Numbered from the stretch's first letter, positions 45,821 through 55,597 are shown. The stretch is 64,000 nucleotides of DNA from Microcoleus sp. FACHB-672 (GCF_014695725.1 NZ_JACJOU010000032.1:82320-146319), one strand, 5' to 3'. Program-made: numbers and translations. The notes: generated by a model from the letters alone, not told the origin.

Positions 45821-46075
45821 AAATTTATCAACTTTTAAAATACTGATTTCTCAGAATAAAACACATCAAATCGTTAAAATAATCCGTACACATCTGCGTT
45901 TATCTGCGTGCATCTGCGGTTCAGAAATCCAAATTCATCAACTTTTACAATACTAATAACCACAAACCCTTCTCCCAAAGAGAAACGCATCAAATCGTTA
46001 AAATAATCCGCGCATATCTGTGTAAATATGCGGGTAATAAATCTAAATTTATCAACTTTAAAATACTAATAACTA
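45821..46075. repeat. Three ~110-bp tandem units before menD
   Basis: The sequence AAATTTATCAACTTTT(A)AAATACT recurs at 45821, 45931 and 46045 (periods 110 and 114 bp). The two full units also share a stretch with TCAAATCGTTAAAATAATCC. The first contains TCTGCGTTTATCTGCG/TCTGCGG, tying the array to the dispersed repeat family. It occupies nearly the whole menF-menD gap up to the menD start. Confidence 0.8.
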
Positions 46076-46083
46076 CAAACAAA

Positions 46084-47850
46084 ATGATTGACTTCCGTAA
46101 CACAAACACCGTCTGGGCTTCCATCTTAGTAGAAACACTACACCGACTAGGATTAACGACAGCCGTTATTTGTCCTGGTTCCCGCTCAACGTCTCTCACA
46201 ATTGCCTTTGCCCAACATCAACAAATCGAAGCCATTCCCGTTCTTGATGAACGATCAGCCGGCTTCTTTGCTTTAGGAATCGCTAAAAAATTGGGATTGC
46301 CAGTTGTACTGGTTTGCACCTCTGGGACTGCCGGCGCTAATTTTTACCCTGCTGTTATCGAAGCAAAAGAAAGCCGAGTACCCTTATTAATTTTAACCGC
46401 AGATCGGCCTGCTGAATTGCGGGAATGCCATTCTGGACAGACAATTGATCAGGTAAAATTATATGGTCATTATCCGAACTGGCAGGCAGAGTTAGCCACT
46501 CCTTCCTTAGAACTAGGAATGCTGAATTACTTGCGGCAAACAGTGATTCATGCTTGGGAAAGAGCTATTTTTCCGGCTGCCGGTGCGGTTCATCTGAATC
46601 TTCCCTTCCGTGATCCCCTTGCGCCGGTTTTACAACCAGAAGCTGAAGCTTTAAAGTCTCAATTTCGGCCTGAAATCTTCTTTGCTAACTTTTCCTCATT
46701 CCCTATTATTCACAACAATCCCCTCAGCACGCAGCACTCGGCACTCAGCACTTTAAAACAATGGCAGGAATGTGACAGAGGAATTATTATTGCCGGCACA
46801 GCACAACCCCAGCAGCCGAAAGAGTATTGTGAGGCAATCGCGCAGCTTTCTAAATTTTTAAAATGGCCGGTTCTTGCTGAGGGACTATCACCTTTGAGAA
46901 ATTATGCTGCAATTAATCCTTATTTGATTTCAACTTATGATTTAATTTTGCGTAACCGGCAGCTTGCAGCACAATTGCAGCCGGCAACGGTGATTCAGAT
47001 CGGTGAATTACCCACCAGTAAAGAATTACGGACTTGGTTAGAAACGATTCAACCCTGCCGGTGGGTGATAGATTCCAGCCACCACAACCTTGATCCGTTG
47101 CACGGCAGAACAATTCATCTACATACATCTGTAGAAAATATTGCCATGATTCTGCCTATTACCCATGAAAATGTTGACTTCTTAAACAAGTGGGAATATC
47201 TTAAGCTTTGGTGTGATACTGAAGTTAAAGTTAGAGCAACTGTTGACAAAGAAATAGGGGAAATAGAAGATTTAATAGAACCGAAAGCGGCTTGGTTACT
47301 GTCTCAAGTTTTACCGCCGGCTACGTCTTTGTTTATTGCCAACAGTATGCCGGTGCGGGATATCGAATTTTTCTGGAAACCTAACAATTCTGGAACTCAA
47401 CCTTATTTTAATCGCGGTGCTAATGGTATTGATGGCACATTATCCACTGCGCTGGGTATAGCACATCGCAATCAAAGCAGTGTAATGCTAACAGGTGATT
47501 TGGCTTTATTGCATGATACGAATGGTTTTTTGTTAAATAATCACTTTGTTGGGCATTTAACAATTATTTTAATTAACAACAATGGTGGTGGCATTTTTGA
47601 AATGTTGCCGATCTCTAAGTTTGATCCTCCGTTTGAATCGTTTTTTGCAACTCCGCAAAATATTGAATTTTCTCGAATTTGTTGTACCTATAATGTAGAG
47701 TACGAATTGATTTTGTCTTGGTTACAGTTACAGGAGCGATTAAAGTTTTTACCTGAAGCTGGAATTCGATTGTTAGAAGTTAGGACAAGTCGAAAGGCTG
47801 ATGCGAAGTGGCGGCAGGATCATTTAGGTCAATTTTCAGCTTTTCTCTGA
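46084..47850 (+). CDS. menD: SEPHCHC synthase MenD
   Basis: 588 aa thiamine-diphosphate enzyme joining isochorismate and 2-oxoglutarate to SEPHCHC, second step of naphthoquinone synthesis. N-terminal PYR domain with CPGSRSTSL and LDERSAGFFALG. Central region, and C-terminal PP domain with MLTGDLALLHD and INNNGGGIFEMLP binding ThDP-Mg. Residues about 215-223 (LSTQHSALS) are encoded by four STRR-type heptamers (46725-46752), an insertion inside a coding region that keeps the frame. Start ATG at 46084; no clear ribosome site, as the upstream tandem repeats reach almost to it. Confidence 0.93.
   Translation: MIDFRNTNTVWASILVETLHRLGLTTAVICPGSRSTSLTIAFAQHQQIEAIPVLDERSAGFFALGIAKKLGLPVVLVCTSGTAGANFYPAVIEAKESRVPLLILTADRPAELRECHSGQTIDQVKLYGHYPNWQAELATPSLELGMLNYLRQTVIHAWERAIFPAAGAVHLNLPFRDPLAPVLQPEAEALKSQFRPEIFFANFSSFPIIHNNPLSTQHSALSTLKQWQECDRGIIIAGTAQPQQPKEYCEAIAQLSKFLKWPVLAEGLSPLRNYAAINPYLISTYDLILRNRQLAAQLQPATVIQIGELPTSKELRTWLETIQPCRWVIDSSHHNLDPLHGRTIHLHTSVENIAMILPITHENVDFLNKWEYLKLWCDTEVKVRATVDKEIGEIEDLIEPKAAWLLSQVLPPATSLFIANSMPVRDIEFFWKPNNSGTQPYFNRGANGIDGTLSTALGIAHRNQSSVMLTGDLALLHDTNGFLLNNHFVGHLTIILINNNGGGIFEMLPISKFDPPFESFFATPQNIEFSRICCTYNVEYELILSWLQLQERLKFLPEAGIRLLEVRTSRKADAKWRQDHLGQFSAFL
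46725..46752. repeat. Heptamer repeat inside the menD coding region
   Basis: Four units: CAGCACG, CAGCACT, CGGCACT and CAGCACT. They encode part of a loop between the PYR and central domains. Frame is kept, so it should be tolerated. Confidence 0.85.
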
Positions 47851-48244
47851 GGCGGCAGGTTTTGGCGATTCTTTTTTAACCACAGATTAATGCAGATGAG
47901 TTAAGGGTTGGTGTAATGTCATGGTTTTATTTTTGTTTTAACTTGCATGAATTGATATGATCGCTAAAACAGCTAGAGTGATTTATGGATAATTTTTATA
48001 AAGAGATAGTTTTTTATTTAAATCTTGAGCTTAAAATGCAAAATTGCTTCAGACTTGCTCCAATTATGATAATTACGTTAAATTTGATTAAGATTTAAGG
48101 GAGATGTTGCTTTCCTTCGTTTATGCCTGACCCCGCATAACTCAGGATACGCGGGCCATTAGGCAAAAATTTGCTTAGTTATCGACCGCAGCACCCAATC
48201 TTCGGGAAATACGTGTTTGAACTCATATCTAGAGGCCACCATCT
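47851..48244. other. Leader region of ftsH
   Basis: 394 bp. A TCTGCG-family remnant (AACCACAGATTAATGCAGATG, 47879-47899) lies at the start. AT-rich stretches follow, and a small hairpin CCCGC / GCGGG (48132-48155) sits about 90 bp before the ATG. The untranslated leader is probably long and could be regulatory, but no known riboswitch was recognised. Confidence 0.45.
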
Positions 48245-50131
48245 ATGAAATCTTCTTGGAGAATCATCTTATTGTGGGCGTTGCCGGCTTTAGTGATTGG
48301 TTTCTTCCTGTGGCAAGGGGTTTTTGCCTCTACTGCCATCGATACGGGTAGAAACGCGGCTAACACCCGTATGACTTACGGACGCTTTTTAGAATACTTG
48401 GATGCAGATCGTGTAACTAAAGTGGATCTGTACGAGGGTGGCCGCACGGCGATCGTCGATGCGATAGATCCGGATTTGGACAACCGAACTCAACATTTGC
48501 GAGTTGATCTACCGGCTAATGCACCACAATTGATCGCCCGACTCAGAGAAAGCGATATCGACTTTGACACCCACCCAATTCGCAACGATGGCGCAATTTG
48601 GGGACTTTTGGGTAATTTAGTATTTCCCATTCTGTTAATGGCCGGCCTATTTTTCCTCTTCCGCCGCTCGAATAATGTCCCCGGTGGGCCGGGACAGGCG
48701 ATGAATTTTGGCAAATCACGGGCGCGGTTCCAGATGGAAGCGAAAACCGGCGTGATGTTCGATGATGTGGCCGGCATTGAAGAAGCTAAAGAAGAACTCC
48801 AAGAAGTTGTTACCTTTTTGAAGAAGCCAGAACGCTTCACAGCCGTTGGTGCAAAGATTCCTAAAGGTGTGCTGTTAATTGGGCCTCCCGGAACTGGCAA
48901 AACCATGCTAGCCAAGGCAATTGCTGGGGAAGCTGGTGTGCCGTTCTTCAGCATCTCTGGTTCAGAATTTGTGGAAATGTTCGTTGGCGTTGGTGCTTCC
49001 CGCGTCCGTGACTTGTTCAAAAAAGCGAAAGAAAACGCCCCTTGTATCATCTTTATTGATGAAATTGACGCAGTAGGCCGGCAACGGGGTGCAGGAATTG
49101 GTGGTGGCAACGATGAACGCGAACAAACTCTCAACCAGTTGCTAACAGAAATGGATGGGTTTGAAGGCAACACCGGCATCATTATTATTGCCGCAACAAA
49201 CCGCCCTGACGTTCTCGATTCTGCTTTACTACGTCCAGGCCGGTTTGACCGGCAGGTATCGGTAGACACCCCGGATATTAAAGGCCGGTTGGAAATTCTT
49301 AACGTTCACGCCCGCAACAAGAAACTCGCAACCGAAGTTTCCCTCGATGCGATCGCTCGCCGGACTCCTGGTTTCACCGGCGCTGACTTGGCAAATTTGC
49401 TCAACGAGGCTGCTATCTTGACCGCACGCCGGCGCAAAGAAGCGATTACCATGTTGGAAATTGATGATGCCGTAGACCGGGTAGTTGCCGGTATGGAAGG
49501 CACTCCCTTGGTAGACAGCAAGAGCAAACGGCTGATTGCTTATCATGAAATCGGTCATGCGATCATCGGCACTGTGCTTAAAGATCATGATCCGGTTCAA
49601 AAAGTTACTTTGGTTCCTCGCGGTCAAGCCCGTGGTTTAACCTGGTTTATGCCGGGAGAAGACCAAAGTTTAGTATCTCGTTCCCAGTTAAAAGCCCGGA
49701 TCACCGGCGCTTTGGGCGGACGCGCTGCTGAAGAAGTGATTTTTGGCGATTCTGAAATAACGACAGGTGCCGGTAATGACTTGCAACAAGTGACAGGCAT
49801 GGCGCGTCAAATGGTGACTCGCTTCGGGATGTCGGAACTTGGTCCCTTGGCTCTAGAAAGTCAACAAAGCGAAGTTTTCTTAGGCCGCGACTTTACAGCC
49901 CGTTCAGAATATTCTGAAGAAATCGCCTCCCGCATTGATGTTCAAGTCCGCTTGATTGTAGATAAATGCTACCAAGATGCGAAGCGGATTATGCGGGAAA
50001 ACCGAGTCGTCATTGACCGGCTTGTAGAGTTGTTAGTTGAAAAAGAAACCATTGAAGGTGAAGAATTCCGCCAAATTGTTTCTGAGTACACAGATGTTCC
50101 TGAAAAAGAACAGTACGTGCCGCAACTGTAG
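48245..50131 (+). CDS. ftsH: ATP-dependent zinc metalloprotease FtsH2-type
   Basis: 628 aa membrane AAA+ protease. Two transmembrane helices (about 8-27 and 118-139) flank a lumenal segment. The ATPase has Walker A GPPGTGKT (213-220), Walker B IIFIDE (268-273) and second region of homology [20 protein letters not shown]; the protease has HEIGH (434-438) as zinc site. The N-terminus ([14 protein letters not shown]) and the [13 protein letters not shown] and [19 protein letters not shown] segments match the FtsH2 (Slr0228) group that, with FtsH3, removes damaged photosystem II D1 protein in thylakoids. A strong terminator follows at 50160. Confidence 0.95.
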   Translation: MKSSWRIILLWALPALVIGFFLWQGVFASTAIDTGRNAANTRMTYGRFLEYLDADRVTKVDLYEGGRTAIVDAIDPDLDNRTQHLRVDLPANAPQLIARLRESDIDFDTHPIRNDGAIWGLLGNLVFPILLMAGLFFLFRRSNNVPGGPGQAMNFGKSRARFQMEAKTGVMFDDVAGIEEAKEELQEVVTFLKKPERFTAVGAKIPKGVLLIGPPGTGKTMLAKAIAGEAGVPFFSISGSEFVEMFVGVGASRVRDLFKKAKENAPCIIFIDEIDAVGRQRGAGIGGGNDEREQTLNQLLTEMDGFEGNTGIIIIAATNRPDVLDSALLRPGRFDRQVSVDTPDIKGRLEILNVHARNKKLATEVSLDAIARRTPGFTGADLANLLNEAAILTARRRKEAITMLEIDDAVDRVVAGMEGTPLVDSKSKRLIAYHEIGHAIIGTVLKDHDPVQKVTLVPRGQARGLTWFMPGEDQSLVSRSQLKARITGALGGRAAEEVIFGDSEITTGAGNDLQQVTGMARQMVTRFGMSELGPLALESQQSEVFLGRDFTARSEYSEEIASRIDVQVRLIVDKCYQDAKRIMRENRVVIDRLVELLVEKETIEGEEFRQIVSEYTDVPEKEQYVPQL

Positions 50132-50159
50132 AGTGCTGAGAGTTCGCTAAAACTCTGTG

Positions 50160-50196
50160 ATGGGGGTGGTGCCGGTGCATCATCCCCATTTTTTTT
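50160..50196 (+). terminator. Strong terminator after ftsH
   Basis: 13-bp stem ATGGGGGTGGTGC / GCATCATCCCCAT (G-U pairs included) with a four-base CGGT loop, followed immediately by eight T. It lies 29 bp after the ftsH stop. Confidence 0.85.
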
Positions 50197-50220
50197 ATCG
50201 AGCCGGTTAAAAAAACTTCT

Positions 50221-50413
50221 GCATCAAACCATCAACCTCATCTGCGTTAATCTGCGTCCATCTGCGGTTAAAAAAAACAAAAAATCTAGCGCATCAAACC
50301 ATCAACCTCATCTGCGTTAATCTGCGTCCATCTGCAGTTGAAAAACAAAAATTCAGCGCATCAAACCCTTAATCCAGTTAAAACCCTTTATAAAACCTAA
50401 AATATAAAATGGG
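50221..50413. repeat. TCTGCG-type repeat in two tandem ~70-bp copies
   Basis: Units begin GCATCAAACC at 50221, 50291 and, cut short, 50358. The first two are almost identical and contain TCTGCGTTAATCTGCG and TCCATCTGCGG. This is the clearest example of the dispersed family seen elsewhere in the window; it fills the gap before the peptidase gene. Confidence 0.88.
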
Positions 50414-50428
50414 ATGAAGGGGCGCAGG

Positions 50429-51505
50429 ATGAGAAAACGAATTTGGTTAGGACTATTGATGATTTTGGCCGTTGTAACCGTCACCGGCTGGAATTGGTAT
50501 TCTCAGCAGATGCAATCAGCCGCGCCGCCGGCAGAGGTGACAGCAGCCGGGGAAAGCCAAGCTTGGGGGCAAAATGGGAACGACACAATGGCAAATATCA
50601 CCCGCAAAGCCGCCGCAGAGTCACCAGTTAACGCACCGGCTGTCCCACAAGAACAGTTGCTCTCACATATTAAAGCCTTAGATTTTGAGCGTTATACACA
50701 GTATGATCGGCAGCGCGTCAGAGATTATATTTCCCAATCTCTCACAGCATGGGGGTGGACGCCCCAGTTACAAGAATTTGACACAGGGATAAATTTGTGG
50801 GCGCAACGTGCGGGAACGGATAAAGATGCCGGTGCAATTTTAGTGGCGGCGCATTATGACACGGTTGCCGGTTCTCCCGGCGCGGATGATAATGCAACGG
50901 GTGTGGCGACGGTGTTAGAAGTTGCCCGGTTGTTGGGTGATCGCAAAACCCCACGGGCATTGTGGGTGGCGTTTTTTGATGAGGAAGAGTTGGGGTTGCG
51001 CGGGAGTCTTGCTTTCAATAGCGGCAACTTGCCCTTAAAAGACCTACGGGGGGTGATAGTGATGGATATGATTGGTTTTGCCTGTCATACATCTGGATGC
51101 CAGCAGTACCCCAAGGGGCTGCCGATTACACCACCGGGCGATAAGGGAGATTTTGTGGCAGTGGTGGGCGATATGGAACATTTGCCCCTACTCAAAACTT
51201 TTGAGAGAAATGCAACTCCCGGTGTGCCACCGATCGTAACGCTGCCGGTGCCCCTCAAAGGTGTGATGATGCCGGATGTGCTGCGGAGTGATCATGCACC
51301 TTTTTGGTATAGCGGCATTGGTGCAGTGTTGGTGACAGATACAGCGAATTTGCGAACCCCTCACTATCACCAAGCAAGCGATCGGCTGGCAACTTTGGAT
51401 CGGGATTTCTTCGCCGGCAGTGCTCAGCTAGTGGTGAATGCGACGACTGCACTGTTAGAAAGTACAGAAAGCTTGGCAAGTCCGCCGGCTGCCGGTTCCC
51501 AATAG
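50429..51505 (+). CDS. Exported M28-family zinc peptidase
   Basis: 358 aa. The ATG at 50429 is preferred since GAAGGGG lies 7 nt before it; an in-frame ATG at 50414 adds only five residues. Signal/anchor helix (IWLGLLMILAVVTVTGW). Catalytic M28 domain with zinc ligands His in AAHYDT, Asp in GADDNATG, Glu pair in FFDEEELGLRG, then MDMIGF and His in RSDHAPFW. Aminopeptidase or glutaminyl cyclase-like activity in the periplasm is expected. Substrate unknown. Confidence 0.87.
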   Translation: MRKRIWLGLLMILAVVTVTGWNWYSQQMQSAAPPAEVTAAGESQAWGQNGNDTMANITRKAAAESPVNAPAVPQEQLLSHIKALDFERYTQYDRQRVRDYISQSLTAWGWTPQLQEFDTGINLWAQRAGTDKDAGAILVAAHYDTVAGSPGADDNATGVATVLEVARLLGDRKTPRALWVAFFDEEELGLRGSLAFNSGNLPLKDLRGVIVMDMIGFACHTSGCQQYPKGLPITPPGDKGDFVAVVGDMEHLPLLKTFERNATPGVPPIVTLPVPLKGVMMPDVLRSDHAPFWYSGIGAVLVTDTANLRTPHYHQASDRLATLDRDFFAGSAQLVVNATTALLESTESLASPPAAGSQ

Positions 51506-51745
51506 AGAATTTTGTGTTTTTACAATGTATGAATTTGCATAAGTGTAGGGTGTTTGAATTGCTTGATCTTGAATATTACTCAAAGGTTTAGGCACGTAGT
51601 CTACATATCGCGTATAAAAGTTAGAGATAAGTGAGAAATAGTGTACATAGAAATGCCGGCAATCGGTGGGAAAATAGCTCAATAACAGCTGGGACTTTCT
51701 CGCGCTTTTGGGGAAGTCTGACAGATTGAAGGAGATGTCGGTACT

Positions 51746-52043
51746 TGCCTCATACAAGTAGAGGATTTATATCACCGCTTTGCAAAGCATCTGCAACTAA
51801 ACTGGATCTATGGTGAGGTAACACCACCCCCTGCCGGCGATGGCCATGCCGGCAGCCCGATCCGTGTTCCGTCTAGCCCAACGGTCGCCCCTAGTAGAAT
51901 GTGCTAAGCGAGGACAAATCAAAGGCGTCCAGACGGAACTGGAATGTCTTGCCCAACTCGATAACAACTATCAACCGTTTATCCAAAAATTGAGTTTATT
52001 AGTTAAGGAATCTAATATTCAGCAAGTTCGCAAATTTCTTTAG
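51746..52043 (+). pseudogene. C-terminal relic of a multidomain hybrid histidine kinase
   Basis: Two frames that join by a one-base shift near 51890 (a short C run). The first reads VEDLYHRFAKHLQLNWIYGE; the second, from about 51890, reads LVECAKRGQIKGVQTELE and continues to YQPFIQKLSLLV, ending before the stop at 52041. This linker-plus-helix pattern (LxWIY followed by ELAKRGxIxxI..A..LEQLD..Y.PF) is, to my knowledge, the C-terminal end of large cyanobacterial response-regulator/kinase proteins. No upstream part is present: 51506-51745 holds no protein-like frame. The intact response-regulator kinase starts 65 bp downstream, as is usual for an operon partner. The identity is inferred; the frame break is visible. 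Confidence 0.5.
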
Positions 52044-52107
52044 GAAATGATGGGGTGATTTCACATCAATAAATGCATGATCATTTGAGAACAGGAGCCA
52101 TTATCCA

Positions 52108-53424
52108 ATGTTAACTAATTCAAATCATGAAATTATTTTAGTCATTGATGATAGTCTGACCAATCTAGAAATATTGCATAATACTTTGGATTTGGTTGGA
52201 TATAAAGTTATGGTAGAAATGGATGGTTTAAGGGGACTTGAACAAGCTAAAAAATACTCGCCCGATTTGATTTTGCTGGATGTAATGATGCCAGGAATGG
52301 ATGGCTTTGAAACTTGCCGGCAGTTGCAGGCTGAACCCTCTACAAAAAACATTCCGGTGATTTTCATGACAGGGCTGGCCGATCCGGAAGACAAAGTGAA
52401 GGGGTTGCAGTTAGGTGCGGTGGACTATATTATAAAACCGTTTCGGAAAGAAGAAGCACTGGCACGGATTCAAACTCATTTAAAAATTCGACGCTTAGGC
52501 TTGGAACTTGAACAACAAAAACAACAATTGGAGGAATTAGTTCAAAAACGCACTGCTGAATTAACCGAGACGTTAAACGAATTAAAAAGAACCCAATTGC
52601 AGTTAATTCAAAATGAAAAACTCTCTACAATTGGTCAGTTAGTTGCCGGCATTGCTCATGAAATTAATAATCCAGTTGGGTGTATCACCGGCAATCTAGG
52701 TCAAGCGCGGCAAGCTGTTGAGGATGCGATTGAGTATATTCGTCTTTATCAAGCTAAATTCCCTAACCCTGGCGCAGAACTTGAAGAAAAGGCTGAAGAG
52801 ATTGATATAGAATATATTCTAGAAGATTTACCTAAAATGTTTGTCTCCATGAAGGCGGGGATAGAGCGAATTTGCGATATCAGTACCTCATTAAGAACCT
52901 TCTCGCGAGCTGATGTAGATTTCAAAATATTAGTGAATATCCATGAGGGAATTGACAGTACCTTAATGATTTTGCAGCATCGTTTGAAGGCTCAAGCGCG
53001 TCATCCGGCGATTCAGGTTATAAAAAATTATGGGGAACTTCCTAAAATTGAGTGTTATTTAGGACAACTCAATCAGGTATTTATGAATCTTTTAGCAAAT
53101 GCGATTGACGCATTGGAAGAAGCAAGTCGGGGACGTAGCTATGAAGCACTCAAAGCGAATCCCAATGTGATCGCCGTTACAACTGAAATCCAAGATGAAC
53201 AGCAGATTGTGATCCGGATTGCAGATAATGGAATGGGGATGACGGAAGAGGTCAAGCAACGCATCTTTGACCCTCTATTCACGACTAAACCAGTGGGAAA
53301 AGGAACAGGTTTGGGACTGGCAATTGTTCATCAAATTATTGTTGAAAAGCACGGGGGAACCATTGAAGTAAATTCAGAACTTGGAAAAGGTACGGAGTTT
53401 ATTATGAAAATTCCAATGGCTTGA
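52108..53424 (+). CDS. Response regulator-histidine kinase hybrid
   Basis: 438 aa soluble protein. REC domain 8-125 with phosphorylatable Asp58 (ILLDVMMPGMDG) and Lys110 (YIIKPF). A coiled coil of about 40 residues (LEQQKQQLEELVQKRTAEL) joins it to a HisKA region with His184 (AGIAHEINNPVG). The HATPase domain with DNGMGMT and KGTGLGLAI ends the chain. It can therefore receive phosphate from another kinase and act as kinase itself. The upstream partner seems to be dead (see the relic at 51746). ATG at 52108, with AGGAG about 10 nt upstream. Confidence 0.92.
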   Translation: MLTNSNHEIILVIDDSLTNLEILHNTLDLVGYKVMVEMDGLRGLEQAKKYSPDLILLDVMMPGMDGFETCRQLQAEPSTKNIPVIFMTGLADPEDKVKGLQLGAVDYIIKPFRKEEALARIQTHLKIRRLGLELEQQKQQLEELVQKRTAELTETLNELKRTQLQLIQNEKLSTIGQLVAGIAHEINNPVGCITGNLGQARQAVEDAIEYIRLYQAKFPNPGAELEEKAEEIDIEYILEDLPKMFVSMKAGIERICDISTSLRTFSRADVDFKILVNIHEGIDSTLMILQHRLKAQARHPAIQVIKNYGELPKIECYLGQLNQVFMNLLANAIDALEEASRGRSYEALKANPNVIAVTTEIQDEQQIVIRIADNGMGMTEEVKQRIFDPLFTTKPVGKGTGLGLAIVHQIIVEKHGGTIEVNSELGKGTEFIMKIPMA

Positions 53425-54045
53425 TATAGCTTTTCAATTCTTCTTTCAATAGCTAGGAAGTCAGAGTGCCGGCAGAAGCCTAGACAAACTCATAGAAAAA
53501 AATATAATAAGCCGGCTTTTGTTTCCTTACACTTAATTTCAACAAACATAGGTGTCCAATTTTACCAAAGTCTTGAGTAATCTGACTTAACGGCACTTGA
53601 GACAAGCAAGCCGGTGGCGGAAACTGCCGAGATTTCTCGATTGAACTCAGATCAAAATTATCGGTATCTGATTTTCATCGGCTACTTACTGGTGCGATAT
53701 ATTTCCCATATTTTCTAGAATCCTCTTACTGTATATCTTCTAGCCTTCCTGCTCAGGGTGTTTGGCGGAGTTCTCCCCTAACTTCCCCTGATTTTGAGCT
53801 ATCTGATAATTGTGGACTGTCAACTACAAAGGGACTCATCAGTACGTTTACGGAATTAAATTCAATATTGTTTTCTCCCTTGCCCCTACCTAAAGGTTGG
53901 CGTAGCCTTGCTTCTACCTAAAGGTTGGCGCAGCCTTGCCCCCTTAAAGCACAAGCCAATGTAGCCGGCACAACGCTTAAACGCAGGAAAATCACTTATG
54001 CTTGTATTTAAATGGTAATATTGTAGGCATTAAGCAGAAGTTTGC
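53425..54045. other. Long gap with a 28-bp tandem repeat
   Basis: 621 bp. Holds two 28-bp units (53886-53913 and 53914-53941) starting CTACCTAAAGGTTGGCG and differing at a few positions. No gene or RNA recognised; the rest is AT-rich. Confidence 0.5.
53886..53941. repeat. 28-bp tandem duplication
   Basis: CTACCTAAAGGTTGGCG(T/C)AGCCTTGC repeated twice with period 28. The GGCGTAGCC part is typical of short palindromic elements dispersed in cyanobacteria. Confidence 0.85.
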
Positions 54046-54405
54046 ATGAAAAGAATAGAACTGTTAGATTCACTGTTTCAATTTAACCAACCCTTAAGCG
54101 AAATTTTATCGCTTTTAAGCGCCTTTGGCCGGGTAAGCAAAAGCGAATTACTCATCCTGAAGCGTCAACATATTGCTGGGGTTTTAAAGCGATATGTATC
54201 CGATAAACTTACAGCGACAGAAGTGGAAAATTGGGCAAATGCCATAGAAAGCCGTGAGGATATCGGCTACGATCCAAGCTGTGAGGATGTACTAGGCGAA
54301 ATCATTTATGAGCTGGCTAACCCGGGGTTAACGAACTCACTTTCAAAAGCGATGGCTAAAAATTGGATTGAGCAACTCTCTCAGACATCGGTCGCTTCAA
54401 AGTAA
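54046..54405 (+). CDS. Hypothetical protein (119 aa)
   Basis: I do not recognise this family with confidence. The protein is wholly helical by pattern, acidic, soluble, with no Cys-rich or membrane segment. A notable segment is VENWANAIESREDIGYDP, which looks conserved, and SEILSLLSAFGRVS near the N-terminus. Start ATG at 54046; the preceding AGAAG may be a ribosome site. It stands alone between long gaps. Single-helix-bundle proteins of this type can be immunity or adaptor proteins, but nothing nearby supports that. Confidence 0.6.
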   Translation: MKRIELLDSLFQFNQPLSEILSLLSAFGRVSKSELLILKRQHIAGVLKRYVSDKLTATEVENWANAIESREDIGYDPSCEDVLGEIIYELANPGLTNSLSKAMAKNWIEQLSQTSVASK

Positions 54406-54613
54406 GCTGATAAACATTAAATTTGCACTTTTGTAATGAGAGAACTGTAGGGGCGAAAGAGAGTGTGCGCCTGCAGCAAGGGAGATGGAGAGAAGAATAA
54501 AAAACTTTTGTAAATTATAGAAATGGCAAGTTAAATGCTCATTTCATGAGGCACATTTTCAGATTTATTTCGGAAAAGTGTAATTTCGTCGGGTTAGAAA
54601 TGGCAGTTTTAAT

Positions 54614-55597
54614 TTAAGTCCAAGCTCTAAAAAAAGTATTCTCTTGCCATGCAATTGCAGTACGTTGTTCAATGGCTGTCATTTCTGCCTCACTTAATGG
54701 CTTAAACGCTTGCGCCACTTTCACATTAGATTCCAATTGTTCGACTGTCTCAGCGGCTATCACGCAACAATGTACGCCGGCAACCGTGAGGCTATACCCC
54801 ATCGCTTGCTGCATCCCATCTAAGACATTATTTTTAAATAACCGTCCGTAAGCCGGCACTTTCATGGCAATAACGCCAACGTTTTTCTCACGCGCCACCG
54901 GCATCACTGTGGGGATAAATGGACGCGGGTGATGTTTATCGGCTGCATTGACGCAAATTAGGGTGGTGTCAAAGGGATATCGACGCAACCCTTCGGCAAT
55001 GATATCGGGTTCATGGTGGCCGGTGATGCCGGCAAAGCGAATTAATTTCTGCGCTTTTGCTTCTTCGACTGCTTTAATTGCGCCAGTTTTGCTGAAAATT
55101 TGCTCAATTTCTCCAGGTAAAGAGACGTGATGCAATTGCCAAGCGTCTAAATGATCGGTTTTTAAACGCTTTAGAGATCGCTCTAAATGTCGCCACGCGC
55201 CATCCCTATCTCGTGCATGAGTTTTGCTTGCCAGATAAATTTTATCTCGATAAGCCGGCAGCACTTTTCCTAAATAATCTTCACTTGGCCCGTACTCTGC
55301 GGCTGTGTCAAAATAACGAATGCCGAGTTCAAGTGCGCGTTCAAGAATTGCGACGGCTGCAGCCTCTTGTCCTTCTTTAGAAAGCGGTGTTTGGCCGGCA
55401 CATCCTAAGCCAAAAATGGGTAGGCTGATGCCGGTTCTGCCTAACACTCTTTCTGGCATGGATGCGGGTGTCACAGCAATTTTTGAGGATGCGGATGTGT
55501 TGGTTTGGTTCCGCGCTAATGCACTGCATCCTACAACTGTGCCGGCTGCTGCAACACTTGTGACTAAGAATTTGCGTCGCGTTGTTTTGCGTTTCAT
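54614..55597 (-). CDS. Exported aldo/keto reductase (Tat/lipoprotein signal)
   Basis: 327 aa from ATG 55597; a GTG two codons earlier is possible. N-terminus carries a twin-arginine signal (TTRRKFLVTSVAAAG) with a lipobox-like VVGCSA, so it should be folded with cofactor before export and may be lipid-anchored. The barrel has the AKR tetrad: Asp and Tyr in FDTAAEYG, Lys in YLASKTHAR, His in QLHHVS. It belongs to the bacterial periplasmic-type AKR group. NADPH-dependent reduction of a carbonyl is expected, but a periplasmic NADPH supply is unclear, so a structural role is possible. Confidence 0.88.
   Translation of the reverse strand: MKRKTTRRKFLVTSVAAAGTVVGCSALARNQTNTSASSKIAVTPASMPERVLGRTGISLPIFGLGCAGQTPLSKEGQEAAAVAILERALELGIRYFDTAAEYGPSEDYLGKVLPAYRDKIYLASKTHARDRDGAWRHLERSLKRLKTDHLDAWQLHHVSLPGEIEQIFSKTGAIKAVEEAKAQKLIRFAGITGHHEPDIIAEGLRRYPFDTTLICVNAADKHHPRPFIPTVMPVAREKNVGVIAMKVPAYGRLFKNNVLDGMQQAMGYSLTVAGVHCCVIAAETVEQLESNVKVAQAFKPLSEAEMTAIEQRTAIAWQENTFFRAWT

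Noticed and set aside
45821..46075. Tandem repeats considered as a CRISPR array
   Set aside because: Repeat and spacer lengths are wrong (110-bp units, nearly identical throughout), and no cas genes are in the window.
48490..49269. 259-codon minus-strand frame inside ftsH
   Set aside because: Antisense shadow of a highly conserved gene; composition follows the codon bias of ftsH.
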